The translations under genes and the position numbers were made by a program. A stretch of 7,887 nt of DNA from an archaeon. GTDB taxonomy: Archaea > Thermoproteota > Nitrososphaeria > Nitrososphaerales > JACAEJ01. This document shows, in pieces, positions 1-5,785 of this stretch. The notes below the pieces were generated by a model. It ran no database searches. It was not told where the DNA came from and saw only the letters and a program-made list of their open reading frames with translations. Location: the NCBI GenBank assembly GCA_024256265.1, contig JACGUK010000050.1, positions 1 to 7,887 of the forward strand. The letters are read 5' to 3'. Numbering within the stretch: position 1 is the first letter of the stretch; every line of letters begins with the position of its first letter.

Positions 1-1
1 C

Positions 2-337
2 CAAGTCTGTGGTTCAGATTCTAAACTTACAGTGAAAAGAAATTTCATAGAAGAGATATGTGGTAGAAGTGGAAAAAGGACTCACGTTATAAACCCAAAG
101 AGAAACTTAGATTTGAGCATGGATCATCTTTATTCATTGATAAAAGATAAAGGGCTGAATGTTAAAGTAAAGGCAAATCTGGGCATTACCTTTGATTATA
201 GTCCAAAGATAACTGTATGTGTATTAAAGAGTGGCACTATGGTAATTGAGGGAGCTAGAGATAAAGAGAAAGCCATGAATTTGTATGAAGAGATCATAGC
301 CGAAGGATTGAAAATTCCTTGGTCTAGCATAGACTAG
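2..337 (+). CDS. C-terminal fragment of a probable ThiF/MoeB/HesA (E1-like) protein, 5' end outside the window
   Basis: The reading frame is open from the first full codon to the TAG at 335-337. A GTG at 32 is therefore probably internal and the gene starts upstream of the window. The visible part begins QVCG, and the base before it is compatible with a preceding Cys codon (a CxxC zinc pair). It continues with EEICGRSGKRTHVINPK and an alpha/beta tail ending GTMVIEGARDKEKAMNLYEEI. From memory, this resembles the tail after the Rossmann-like adenylation domain of archaeal ThiF/MoeB proteins, which activate the C-terminus of ubiquitin-like sulfur carriers for thiolation, molybdopterin or protein-tag pathways. 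The catalytic domain is not in the window, so the call rests on this tail alone and the function is inferred. Another small zinc-binding protein is possible. Only a weak T-run (343-348) follows the gene. Confidence 0.5.
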   Translation, partial: QVCGSDSKLTVKRNFIEEICGRSGKRTHVINPKRNLDLSMDHLYSLIKDKGLNVKVKANLGITFDYSPKITVCVLKSGTMVIEGARDKEKAMNLYEEIIAEGLKIPWSSID

Positions 338-364
338 AAATAATTTTTAATAAATAAGATAAAA

Positions 365-372
365 TTTAAATA
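365..372 (+). promoter_or_regulatory. TATA box for the NosD-like gene
   Basis: TTTAAATA sits in an AT-rich stretch 41 bases before the ATG at 406. An archaeal TATA box of this kind would start transcription near 393-396, giving a leader of about ten bases. No Shine-Dalgarno sequence is visible, which fits a short-leader mRNA. Confidence 0.55.
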
Positions 373-405
373 TCAACCCTGTAGATTATTATCGAGCGAT
401 TGATT

Positions 406-1812
406 ATGAATAGAAAGATAGCATCTGCCCTTGTTATCACATTGTTTCTATTCAACATGACTACATTAATAAAGCCATCTTATGCAACCCCAGCTGATAT
501 CCATGTTTACCCTGGAGAGAGTATTCAAGCTGCTATAAATTCTGCAAATCCATGGGACACAATAATAGTTCATGAAGGAACTTATAATGAGAATGTTGAT
601 GTTAATAAAACTGTCAATCTGTTAGCTGAAGGTATTGTGACAGTTAACGCAGCAGACCCCTGGGACCATGTCTTTCAAGTTACAGCAAGCTATGTGAACA
701 TAACAGGATTTATTGTTACAGGCGTCATTGGTCTATATATAGCTGGAATTTATCTTGATAATGTGGAACACTGTAACATTTCCAACAACAATGCATCAAA
801 CAACTTAGGGGGCATCTTCCTCGATCATTCAAACTACAACACATTGATCAATAATACTGCTAACTCAAACTCCTGGGGCATCTACCTCTATTATTCAAAC
901 TACAACATACTGGACAGTAATACTGCTAACTCGAACGGCATCGGCATCTTCCTCGAGTATTATTCGAACAACAACACATTGGCAGATAATATGGTCTATG
1001 GGAATGATTATGGAATCCAAATAGGTGAGAGTTCTGATAACTTGATCTTTCATAACAACCTGATAAACAACACTTTAAATGGATATGATAGTAACCCTGC
1101 ACTCAACGATTGGCACCATACTATTCTATTGGAAGGGAACTACTGGTCTAATTACACTGGTGTTGATGATGGTAGCGGTACTGGAAAGCACTCTATTGCT
1201 GGAGATGGTATTGGTGATACTTTGATACCTCATCCTGGAATGGTTATAGGTGAGTATGATTTCTATCCATTCATAAGCCAAGATAGATGGAAGCGAATAG
1301 AGACTGCTACTGGAACAGGTATAGCTACATTCGATTCAGATGCCATTGCTCTTGGAAACATTGAAGCTGTTGATGAATCAGAATTACCATCAGTAGGTAA
1401 GCCTGACCTTTATTTTAAACATGGATTCTTCTCATTTCTTGTGGTAGACTTGACTCCAGATCAGACAATCATCGTAACCATAGAATTCCCATCAAATATA
1501 CCAATTGGCTCACAGTACTGGGAGTATAACATAGGATGGTTCCAAATGCCTATAGAAGATGATGATGGAGATAATAAAATAATCATTCAAATTACAGATG
1601 GTGGATTAGGAGATAAAGATGGTATTGCCAATGGAATAATTGTACATACAGGAGGAATCGGAGTGCTAAAAGTACCACCAGTAGGAGGTTTTACTATGTT
1701 TGCAGACGGGTTTGGTATACTTGCTCCATGGATTGGAATAGGCTTGGCTGTAATAATTTCTGTAACTACCGTAGCTTTCATGATGAGGAGACGTAAAGGT
1801 TTCGCTGATTGA
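406..1812 (+). CDS. Secreted, membrane-anchored NosD-type parallel beta-helix protein
   Basis: The 468-residue product (numbered from the ATG at 406; a TTG two codons earlier is possible) starts with a signal peptide: NRK, a hydrophobic stretch, then SYA at about 25-27. The sequence PGESIQAAINSANPWDTIIVHEGTYNENV is the classic start of a NosD/pectate-lyase-like beta-helix. Repeats of the N-N-T/G-I-x-L type run to about 235, with three near-identical units at 136-202. The NosD hallmark GNYWSNY is at 244-250, followed by DGIGDTLIPHP and YDFYPF. Residues about 300-425 resemble a choice-of-anchor U domain (GLGDKDGIANGIIVHTGG). A transmembrane helix at about 439-460 followed by RRRK anchors the chain with the bulk outside the cell. 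Many N-x-S/T sites fit archaeal N-glycosylation. A surface carbohydrate-binding or structural role is likely. Copper loading of N2O reductase (true NosD) is unlikely without other nos genes. Confidence 0.88.
   Translation: MNRKIASALVITLFLFNMTTLIKPSYATPADIHVYPGESIQAAINSANPWDTIIVHEGTYNENVDVNKTVNLLAEGIVTVNAADPWDHVFQVTASYVNITGFIVTGVIGLYIAGIYLDNVEHCNISNNNASNNLGGIFLDHSNYNTLINNTANSNSWGIYLYYSNYNILDSNTANSNGIGIFLEYYSNNNTLADNMVYGNDYGIQIGESSDNLIFHNNLINNTLNGYDSNPALNDWHHTILLEGNYWSNYTGVDDGSGTGKHSIAGDGIGDTLIPHPGMVIGEYDFYPFISQDRWKRIETATGTGIATFDSDAIALGNIEAVDESELPSVGKPDLYFKHGFFSFLVVDLTPDQTIIVTIEFPSNIPIGSQYWEYNIGWFQMPIEDDDGDNKIIIQITDGGLGDKDGIANGIIVHTGGIGVLKVPPVGGFTMFADGFGILAPWIGIGLAVIISVTTVAFMMRRRKGFAD
811..1011 (+). 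repeat. Three tandem 66/66/69-bp coding repeats in the beta-helix
   Basis: Units at 811-876, 877-942 and 943-1011 each begin GGCATCT(T/A)CCTC and encode GI(F/Y)L...NYN/NNN...NTANSN-type coils of 22-23 residues. The first two units share long identical DNA stretches (ATTCAAACTACAACA and AATACTGCTAACTC), which suggests recent duplication. The third has diverged more. Confidence 0.8.
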
Positions 1813-1849
1813 GTTAAAAATATATCATAGGTTCTGGATTATAGATTTG

Positions 1850-1880
1850 AAAAAATATAGTGGGTAGAAATTACAACCCA
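1850..1880 (-). terminator. Possible terminator of the PK_C-like gene
   Basis: Read on the minus strand after the stop at 1924, TGGGT and ACCCA (1861-1865 and 1876-1880) can form a 5-bp stem with a 10-base loop. Six T residues (1855-1850) follow shortly after. Archaeal termination mainly needs the T-run, and the stem is weak. It lies in the convergent gap between the NosD-like and PK_C-like genes. Confidence 0.4.
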
Positions 1881-1923
1881 AATAGTGTCTAGCATAGATT
1901 AAACACGTTCTAGATCGTGATTC

Positions 1924-2508
1924 CTACTTTTTCTCCTTAACCCTAGGTTTCGCGATGATCTCCATCACATTAAAATCAAAGAAGTAAGTTGAGTTCGCTG
2001 GCTTAACAACTAAGGCAGTGTCAGCACCTGTACCAGTTCCTGCTATTGCTATTACTTCTCTATCGATAGGTATTAAACCAGCGTCAGCCGCCATTACGGT
2101 TATCTCCACGCACGCCTCTGTGCCGTTTCCAAACAACTTTAGTGCACTTGAGATTAGCTCAACAGGGAGAGTGGTGCCAAAGGTCTTCTTCACAGCACGC
2201 TCAATCCCTGTAAAAGCCATAATGCACGTTAACAACTTGGCTCCACTTGCCAAGATTCCTTCCTTGTTCTTTTCTAGCATCTCCTGAACACCGGGAGAAA
2301 CATGACCAATGGCATGGGAAACAACGACTAAGTTAAACCCCTTAAAGACTTCAGAAGCCTTGATGCCTGTCTCACCAGTCGTAGAAGCCACCACTACATC
2401 CTTGATGCCTAGAGCATCAGCCCGCTCTTTGGCTAACCTTATTACTTCATCGGTGTTTTGTGGACCTGGAGCATCAAAATAGACTATCTTTTCAATCTTA
2501 CTACTCAT
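1924..2508 (-). CDS. Stand-alone pyruvate-kinase C-terminal-like (PK alpha/beta domain) protein
   Basis: The 194-residue protein matches the small archaeal/bacterial family annotated as pyruvate kinase alpha/beta domain-containing (COG1751-like). It has YFDAPGPQNTDEVIRLAKERADALGI at 10-35 and ASTTGETG at 41-48. A central region around VVVSHAIG (62-68) follows, then ADAGLIPIDREVIAIAGTGTGADTALVVKPAN at 141-172. There is no TIM-barrel catalytic domain, so it cannot be a pyruvate kinase. The fold resembles the allosteric C-terminal domain, and the glycine/threonine loops at 43-48 and 157-163 suggest binding of a phosphorylated ligand or nucleotide. The true function is not established. The ATG at 2508 is fixed by a good Shine-Dalgarno (AGGTGA) six bases upstream. 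The length is normal for the family and the gene looks intact. Confidence 0.88.
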   Translation of the reverse strand: MSSKIEKIVYFDAPGPQNTDEVIRLAKERADALGIKDVVVASTTGETGIKASEVFKGFNLVVVSHAIGHVSPGVQEMLEKNKEGILASGAKLLTCIMAFTGIERAVKKTFGTTLPVELISSALKLFGNGTEACVEITVMAADAGLIPIDREVIAIAGTGTGADTALVVKPANSTYFFDFNVMEIIAKPRVKEKK

Positions 2509-2514
2509 GCGAGT

Positions 2515-2520
2515 TCACCT
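2515..2520 (-). promoter_or_regulatory. Shine-Dalgarno AGGTGA of the PK_C-like gene
   Basis: A strong ribosome-binding site lies six bases before the ATG at 2508. It is notable because most other genes in the window look leaderless. This fits the transcript having a real leader of roughly 70-80 bases. Confidence 0.75.
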
Positions 2521-2605
2521 TATGAATATTGGTTGGCGATCCTCTTATGCTTTTGGGTTCAGAGACCACATTGGTTGCTCAACCCGCCCTCTGACCTAAC
2601 TAAAT

Positions 2606-2614
2606 CTATATAAA
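2606..2614 (-). promoter_or_regulatory. TATA box upstream of the PK_C-like gene
   Basis: TTTATATAG on the minus strand is a near-consensus archaeal TATA box and the same 9-mer found before the methyltransferase gene and the nine-Cys gene. Transcription would begin around 2582-2586, leaving a leader of about 75 bases before the ATG. The start of this leader, GGTT-GAGC-AACC (2573-2584), can form a small hairpin. Confidence 0.6.
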
Positions 2615-2686
2615 ATTCAATCTTCTTCGACGATATCACCTCAATTAAACCTTCTAGACTACTGACTTTTGGATAATTAGCGAAGT

Positions 2687-3037
2687 CTAGCTCAGCAGAA
2701 ATCCTATTATCAAACCAACAAAGAATCCTAGCCCTAGTGGCAATACTCCTATAACTAGAGATATGTAATAATAAACTTGTGGTCCATACGTTGATGCAAG
2801 GTGTCCTAGTTCCGTAGCTATGCTGGTAAGGCTGACAAGACCAAGGAAAGATGCTATCAATGCTAAAATTGCCAAAACTATCATTATCTTGAGAATCTTT
2901 TTTATGAAGAAGCCTATTATCAAGCCTACAATGAAGGGGATGATCATTATGACGATAGTTGGTATGCCGTAAATGCTACCTGAGATCAATGCTATTATAT
3001 CATCAATTAAAGCCAATTTCTCGCCATAATGGTTCAT
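2687..3037 (-). CDS. Small three-helix membrane protein, FUN14-like
   Basis: The 116-residue protein is strongly hydrophobic. Predicted membrane segments lie at about 25-44, 49-70 and 90-114, with lysines 46-47 and 50 between the first two. The glycine-spaced pattern IVGLIIGFFIKKILKI near the first helix and the closing LPLGLGFFVGLIIGFLL resemble archaeal FUN14-family proteins, which are small inner-membrane proteins of unknown prokaryotic function. This assignment is by eye, so another small glycine-rich membrane family is possible. The ATG at 3037 has no Shine-Dalgarno. A 17-bp inverted repeat lies 16-32 bases upstream, where a TATA box would normally sit. The PK_C-like gene downstream is on the same strand but has its own promoter. 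Confidence 0.6.
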   Translation of the reverse strand: MNHYGEKLALIDDIIALISGSIYGIPTIVIMIIPFIVGLIIGFFIKKILKIMIVLAILALIASFLGLVSLTSIATELGHLASTYGPQVYYYISLVIGVLPLGLGFFVGLIIGFLLS

Positions 3038-3052
3038 CGGTAAATAATAAAA

Positions 3053-3069
3053 ACATATCTATGATATGT
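3053..3069. promoter_or_regulatory. 17-bp perfect inverted repeat, candidate operator
   Basis: ACATATC-TAT-GATATGT has 7-bp arms around a 3-bp centre. It sits 16-32 bases before the start codon of the FUN14-like gene, overlapping the region expected to bind TBP/TFB. This position suits a dimeric helix-turn-helix repressor, but the AT-rich arms could also arise by chance. Confidence 0.4.
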
Positions 3070-3388
3070 GGGATTCTCCTTAGATGTAACTTAGCATAGT
3101 TAACCGTTTTCTTCCTGATCTTGACCATTCTGTATCCGATTACTGTTCCAAACTCTATGATTCATCGCAGACCAATAATATTCATATATTTAATTTTTCA
3201 TATAGTTATTATAATCTATTTAACCTAAAAATGGGAAGTAGATTAAAGGCTGGGCAACTCTAGGTTCGGTAAAATCTACCCTAAGTATCTTATTTGTAGC
3301 CTTTAAGCATCGGGTCATATCGATCCTCATATTGCTTAAGGAGCTCACATAGGTAGATAGCATCTTAGCGAAGAAAGCATCTTTAACT
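3070..3388. other. Gene-poor interval with AT-rich promoter-like DNA and coding-like remnants
   Basis: No confident gene is visible in these 319 bases. On the minus strand, TTAAATATA (3193-3185) is a possible TATA box. It lies 28 bases before an ATG at 3165 that opens a 21-codon frame (3165-3100, MNHRVWNSNR...), or it could give the FUN14-like gene a long leader. The left half (3070-3290) otherwise shows nothing definite. The right half (about 3290-3388) reads like protein in two minus-strand frames just after the ligase stop codon and may be a decayed 3' end of that gene. Confidence 0.45.
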
Positions 3389-3393
3389 TTATA
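3290..3393 (-). pseudogene. Possible frameshifted 3' remnant of the PaaK-like gene
   Basis: Past the ligase stop (3391-3389), one minus-strand frame reads YKVKDAFFAKMLSTY (3393-3349). The next frame, which is the ligase's own, then reads ELLKQYEDRYDPMLKGYK and ends in TAA (3292-3290). Joined, they look like a natural helical C-terminus, which suggests that one or two indels cut the gene short. I cannot align this tail to a known family, so it may be coincidental. Confidence 0.25.
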
Positions 3394-4498
3394 GGATTGC
3401 CCTCAAGCGCTTTATCAAATTCAAAGATTCTAATAACCCACGAGTTTGAGAGCCGTTCTTCAGCTTTCTCTTGATCCCTCCTATACTTCTGAGGGTCAAG
3501 ATCCCGCATTTACAGCTCTTGTCAATCAGATAAGACACGTCTCTTGAACGAAATCTGATCAAGGGCATCCCTAGCCTGCTCAGAGTTGTGATAACCAACT
3601 CCCCTTCTTCTCCCGGCTTTAAAGTCTCCTTTGATTTCACATCTACTACTTCATAGTAAAAGTCAGCTTCGTTCAGATGGAGGCCATTTCGATAAGGGCA
3701 TTCTATAGCGTTAGCCATGCCAGCTTCCATCGTCCCGTAATGGTCCAGAGCATTACAACCCCATGCTCTTTCGATTTCTTCTCTCATAGATTCGGTGAAG
3801 GGGTAAAACTCGCAACCTCTGCTCAGGACGATCGTCTTAACTTCTGCCTTTCTAAGATCATATCTCGAACTGACTAATCTGGTCATCTTTACCAAGTATG
3901 GGTTAGAGCCTATCATCATCTTGGGCTTTATATTGAATATCTTTTTGACTTGTTCGTCGAAGTCTATTGCTCCTGTTGAGACAGGCTCTCCGCCTACCCT
4001 CCTAATAGCCTCTTCAACCAGGTAGTTACAGCCCCATTCAGCCTCAAATGGGAAGACTATCTGAACGACATCACTGGCACCCACTCCTAACATATTTAGA
4101 GCAGCAGAGATAGAATCTACGATATTCAGGAGCTCGTCCATTGTAAAGAATATTCTTCTGAACCTTCCATCCGCTTCCTCCGATGTAAACCCCCTTAAGA
4201 TGCCATCTTGGGTTATGCATAAAAAGAGGTATGGATTCTCTAATACATCCTTGGCAGTTGTAAAGGGGATTCTACGGAAATCTTCAAAAGAATTGATGTC
4301 TTCAGGTCTTATTCTCTTCTCTTCAAAAAGCTTCTTGTAGAAGATGCTTCTATCATATGCATATCGAACCGTCTCCTTGAGCCTATATAGCCTGTATCTC
4401 TCAAGATCACTCTTGGTAATCTCATCTAAATCTTTCTTGTTTAGAAGCTCTTTGATGCGCTGGTGCGCCCATCTCTCAAAAGGGTTCGGAGGAGGCAT
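3389..4498 (-). CDS. PaaK-like AMP-dependent CoA ligase homologue, ATP loop degenerate and C-terminal domain missing
   Basis: The 369-residue protein follows the phenylacetate-CoA ligase family along most of its length. It has NPFERW at the start, RYAYDRSIFYKKLF at 45-58 and FRRIPFTTAKDV at 74-84. Later come YGTME at 254-258 (motif A5), GEEGELVITTLSRLGMPLIRFRSRD at 297-320 (A7, Asp320 kept) and the C-x-C at 329-331 seen in the family. It most resembles the subgroup I remember as DVU_1553-like. Two features argue against normal activity. The ATP loop, usually TSGTTGxPK, reads TSEEADGRFRR at 105-115. The chain also ends near 369, where the roughly 60-90-residue lid domain should follow (family usually about 420-440). 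It is probably a pseudoenzyme or a decaying gene. The ATG at 4498 has a TATA-like box 26-36 bases upstream, and it is divergent from the DUF169 gene. Confidence 0.78.
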   Translation of the reverse strand: MPPPNPFERWAHQRIKELLNKKDLDEITKSDLERYRLYRLKETVRYAYDRSIFYKKLFEEKRIRPEDINSFEDFRRIPFTTAKDVLENPYLFLCITQDGILRGFTSEEADGRFRRIFFTMDELLNIVDSISAALNMLGVGASDVVQIVFPFEAEWGCNYLVEEAIRRVGGEPVSTGAIDFDEQVKKIFNIKPKMMIGSNPYLVKMTRLVSSRYDLRKAEVKTIVLSRGCEFYPFTESMREEIERAWGCNALDHYGTMEAGMANAIECPYRNGLHLNEADFYYEVVDVKSKETLKPGEEGELVITTLSRLGMPLIRFRSRDVSYLIDKSCKCGILTLRSIGGIKRKLKNGSQTRGLLESLNLIKRLRAIL

Positions 4499-4522
4499 CT
4501 CGAACCAAAAATAATTTCACTA

Positions 4523-4572
4523 TGTATTTTAATCTTTATGAATCTCATATCATCTCACAAGGTTAAAATACA
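4523..4572. promoter_or_regulatory. Mirror-image divergent promoters of the PaaK-like and DUF169 genes
   Basis: The left arm (4523-4536, TGTATTTTAATCTT) and right arm (4559-4572, AAGGTTAAAATACA) are inverted copies with one mismatch over 14 bases and a 22-base spacer. Each arm holds the TTAAAATACA box expected as the TATA element: one about 30 bases before the ligase ATG at 4498, the other about 40 bases before the DUF169 TTG at 4605. The two genes may share a regulator or simply have matched TATA/BRE elements. Confidence 0.55.
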
Positions 4573-4604
4573 GTGAAGCCCCAAGTTGAAACAGACGACT
4601 TAAT

Positions 4605-5378
4605 TTGAAGTGGGAAGAAGTCTCTAACTCTATTAGAAGGCACATATGCCTGTCTTCACAACCTGTTGCCATCAGGCTATTTGAGGGAAGGAAGGACATA
4701 CTCAACTTCTCATCTGTTAAGTATATCGGGAGAAGGACGAACATATGCCAGATGATACCCATGGCAAGGTATAGCGATAGTACTGGCTCTGTCTATACCT
4801 TTAGAGAAAATATCGCCTGTGTGTTTGGAGCAGCATGCCTCGGGCTAATAAAGACTCCTGAGAGGTTTGCTGATGGGTCGATCTTCATGGATTTTGCAAA
4901 AGACAAAGCGTCTGCATTGAGACTACAACAATCCGTTGCCACATTGGGGAAAGATGGAAAAAAGTACGAAGCTATTATGTGTGCGCCCCTCAAGGCAACT
5001 CCCATCGAACCTCAGGCAATAGTAACATACGTATCGCCGGCTCAGGCATTGAGATTGATCATAGCCTCCGCTTATCACACAGGAGAGAGCGTGGAAGCCA
5101 GCACTGTTGGTCAGGCTTCGGTATGCTCGAGCATCGCGAAATCTACTCTTACAAAGAAACCCAATCTAGAGATACCTTGTATGGGTGATAGAGTCTTTGG
5201 GTATGTTCAAGATCACGAGATGATCTTCTCCTTCCCAGCAGAATTTGCAGAGCCACTAATCGAAGGATTGAATGCAACTGAACGTTTAGCATCCTATCCA
5301 TATCATCCATACTTAGAAAGGTTCATAGTAATGCCAAAGATTCAATGGGAAACAAGCCAAGAGGATCTTAGCGTCTAG
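4605..5378 (+). CDS. DUF169 family protein
   Basis: The 257-residue protein matches DUF169 (COG2043). It has an N-terminal helix, then LSSQPVAIRLFEG (16-28), the family's usual 'x-PVAV' start. NICQMIPMARY (47-56), ENIACVFGAACLGL (68-81), the region around IMCAPL (124-129), SVCSSIAKS (172-180) and IPCMGDRVFGYVQDHEMIFSFP (190-211) follow. There are seven cysteines, at 15, 48, 72, 78, 126, 174 and 192. Several are typical of the family and could bind a metal or cluster, but the biochemical role of DUF169 is unknown. Relatives often lie near methyltransferase or anaerobic metabolism genes, as here. The TTG at 4605 is the first plausible start after the in-frame TGA at 4587, and the TATA-like box at 4563-4570 supports it. 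The protein length is normal and the gene looks intact. Confidence 0.8.
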   Translation: MKWEEVSNSIRRHICLSSQPVAIRLFEGRKDILNFSSVKYIGRRTNICQMIPMARYSDSTGSVYTFRENIACVFGAACLGLIKTPERFADGSIFMDFAKDKASALRLQQSVATLGKDGKKYEAIMCAPLKATPIEPQAIVTYVSPAQALRLIIASAYHTGESVEASTVGQASVCSSIAKSTLTKKPNLEIPCMGDRVFGYVQDHEMIFSFPAEFAEPLIEGLNATERLASYPYHPYLERFIVMPKIQWETSQEDLSV

Positions 5379-5398
5379 AGAGTCAAGAAGAGGCAAAG

Positions 5399-5405
5399 TT
5401 TAATA
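5399..5405 (+). promoter_or_regulatory. TATA-like box of the small basic protein gene
   Basis: TTTAATA starts 27 bases before the TTG at 5426, so the predicted transcription start falls on or next to that codon. This supports a leaderless mRNA and the chosen start. It lies in the 47-base gap after the DUF169 stop. Confidence 0.4.
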
Positions 5406-5412
5406 GGCAGAA

Positions 5413-5430
5413 TGCAAAAACATTTTTGCA
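5413..5430. promoter_or_regulatory. Perfect 18-bp palindrome over the start codon
   Basis: TGCAAAAA-CA-TTTTTGCA has 8-bp perfect arms and a 2-bp centre. It covers the predicted transcription start and the TTG at 5426-5428. This is a typical place for an archaeal repressor to block RNA polymerase recruitment, so it is a candidate operator. Confidence 0.5.
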
Positions 5431-5731
5431 CTTGGAGAGAAAACTAGAGTATTTCTTTCGAAGGTTATTGGAGAGGCTAGGAGATAAGGCCTTTACTATG
5501 ATCCTTGATCGAATCTTCGATCTCGTCGTAATTGAGAGGAAGCCAGCGTTGAATATTGTGCAGAAGCTGGACTCTAGGCCTGGAAGGAAGAGCAAGGTCA
5601 AGAAATACATAGAATTAGGAGGTACTATCCTAGCTCTTAATCTTCTTGAAGATGACTTTCGGCATGGGTTGATAAGCAGAAGAACATACTTTTACGCAAA
5701 AAAAGAATTGAGACAGCTAATTAGGAAATAA
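5426..5731 (+). CDS. Small basic helical protein, family not recognised
   Basis: I do not recognise this 101-residue protein. It is rich in Lys/Arg and Leu and looks mostly helical: LERKLEYFFRRLLERLGDKAFTMILDRIFDLVV (3-35), a basic turn RPGRKSKVKK (51-60), then two more helices. The end, LLEDDFRHGLISRRTYFYAKKELRQL (73-98), resembles the 'short arm plus G-x-I-S/T-x-x-x-Y' pattern of small SHOCT-like tails. It has no cysteine, no clear signal peptide and no convincing membrane helix. The frame is open upstream to a TAG at 5369-5371 with no better start, so TTG at 5426 is used. The TATA-like box 27 bases upstream agrees. A palindrome over the start hints at regulation, possibly by its own product given its charge, but no helix-turn-helix is evident. 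Confidence 0.6.
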   Translation: MHLERKLEYFFRRLLERLGDKAFTMILDRIFDLVVIERKPALNIVQKLDSRPGRKSKVKKYIELGGTILALNLLEDDFRHGLISRRTYFYAKKELRQLIRK

Positions 5732-5748
5732 CAGCATTATTTCACAAG

Positions 5749-5757
5749 TTTTATATA
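5749..5757 (+). promoter_or_regulatory. TATA box of the methyltransferase-redox operon
   Basis: TTTATATAG is a strong archaeal TATA box starting exactly 37 bases before the ATG at 5786. The start codon sits in TTATCATG and no Shine-Dalgarno is present, so the leader would be under about ten bases. The nine-Cys gene at 7502 has the same layout. Confidence 0.7.
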
Positions 5758-5785
5758 GGGAATCGTACTGATTTGCTGAGTTATC

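Noticed and set aside
406..1812. Annotation as the copper chaperone NosD of denitrification.
   Set aside because: The beta-helix and GNYWSxY motif are shared by many archaeal surface proteins. No other nos gene is nearby, and the C-terminal domain plus membrane anchor point to a surface role.
322..1898. Direct repeat GTCTAGCATAGA at 322-333 and 1887-1898, flanking the NosD-like gene like insertion-site duplications.
   Set aside because: A 12-base match is expected once or twice by chance in a window this size. No transposase, integrase or terminal inverted repeats are present.
2521..2605. A tRNA or C/D-box RNA before the PK_C-like gene.
   Set aside because: No cloverleaf with a T-loop and no RTGATGA box C could be found. 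Only short GGTT/AACC pairings are present.
2559..2639. A 26-codon minus-strand frame from GTG 2639 (ISSKKIEFYID...), vaguely similar to the start of the PK_C-like protein.
   Set aside because: It overlaps the strong TATA box, lacks a clear ribosome-binding site, and its similarity rests on a low-complexity Ser/Lys/Ile stretch.
3677..3877. A plus-strand 66-codon frame inside the PaaK-like gene.
   Set aside because: It lies entirely opposite a conserved part of the ligase (including the YGTME region) and has no promoter or recognisable protein features.
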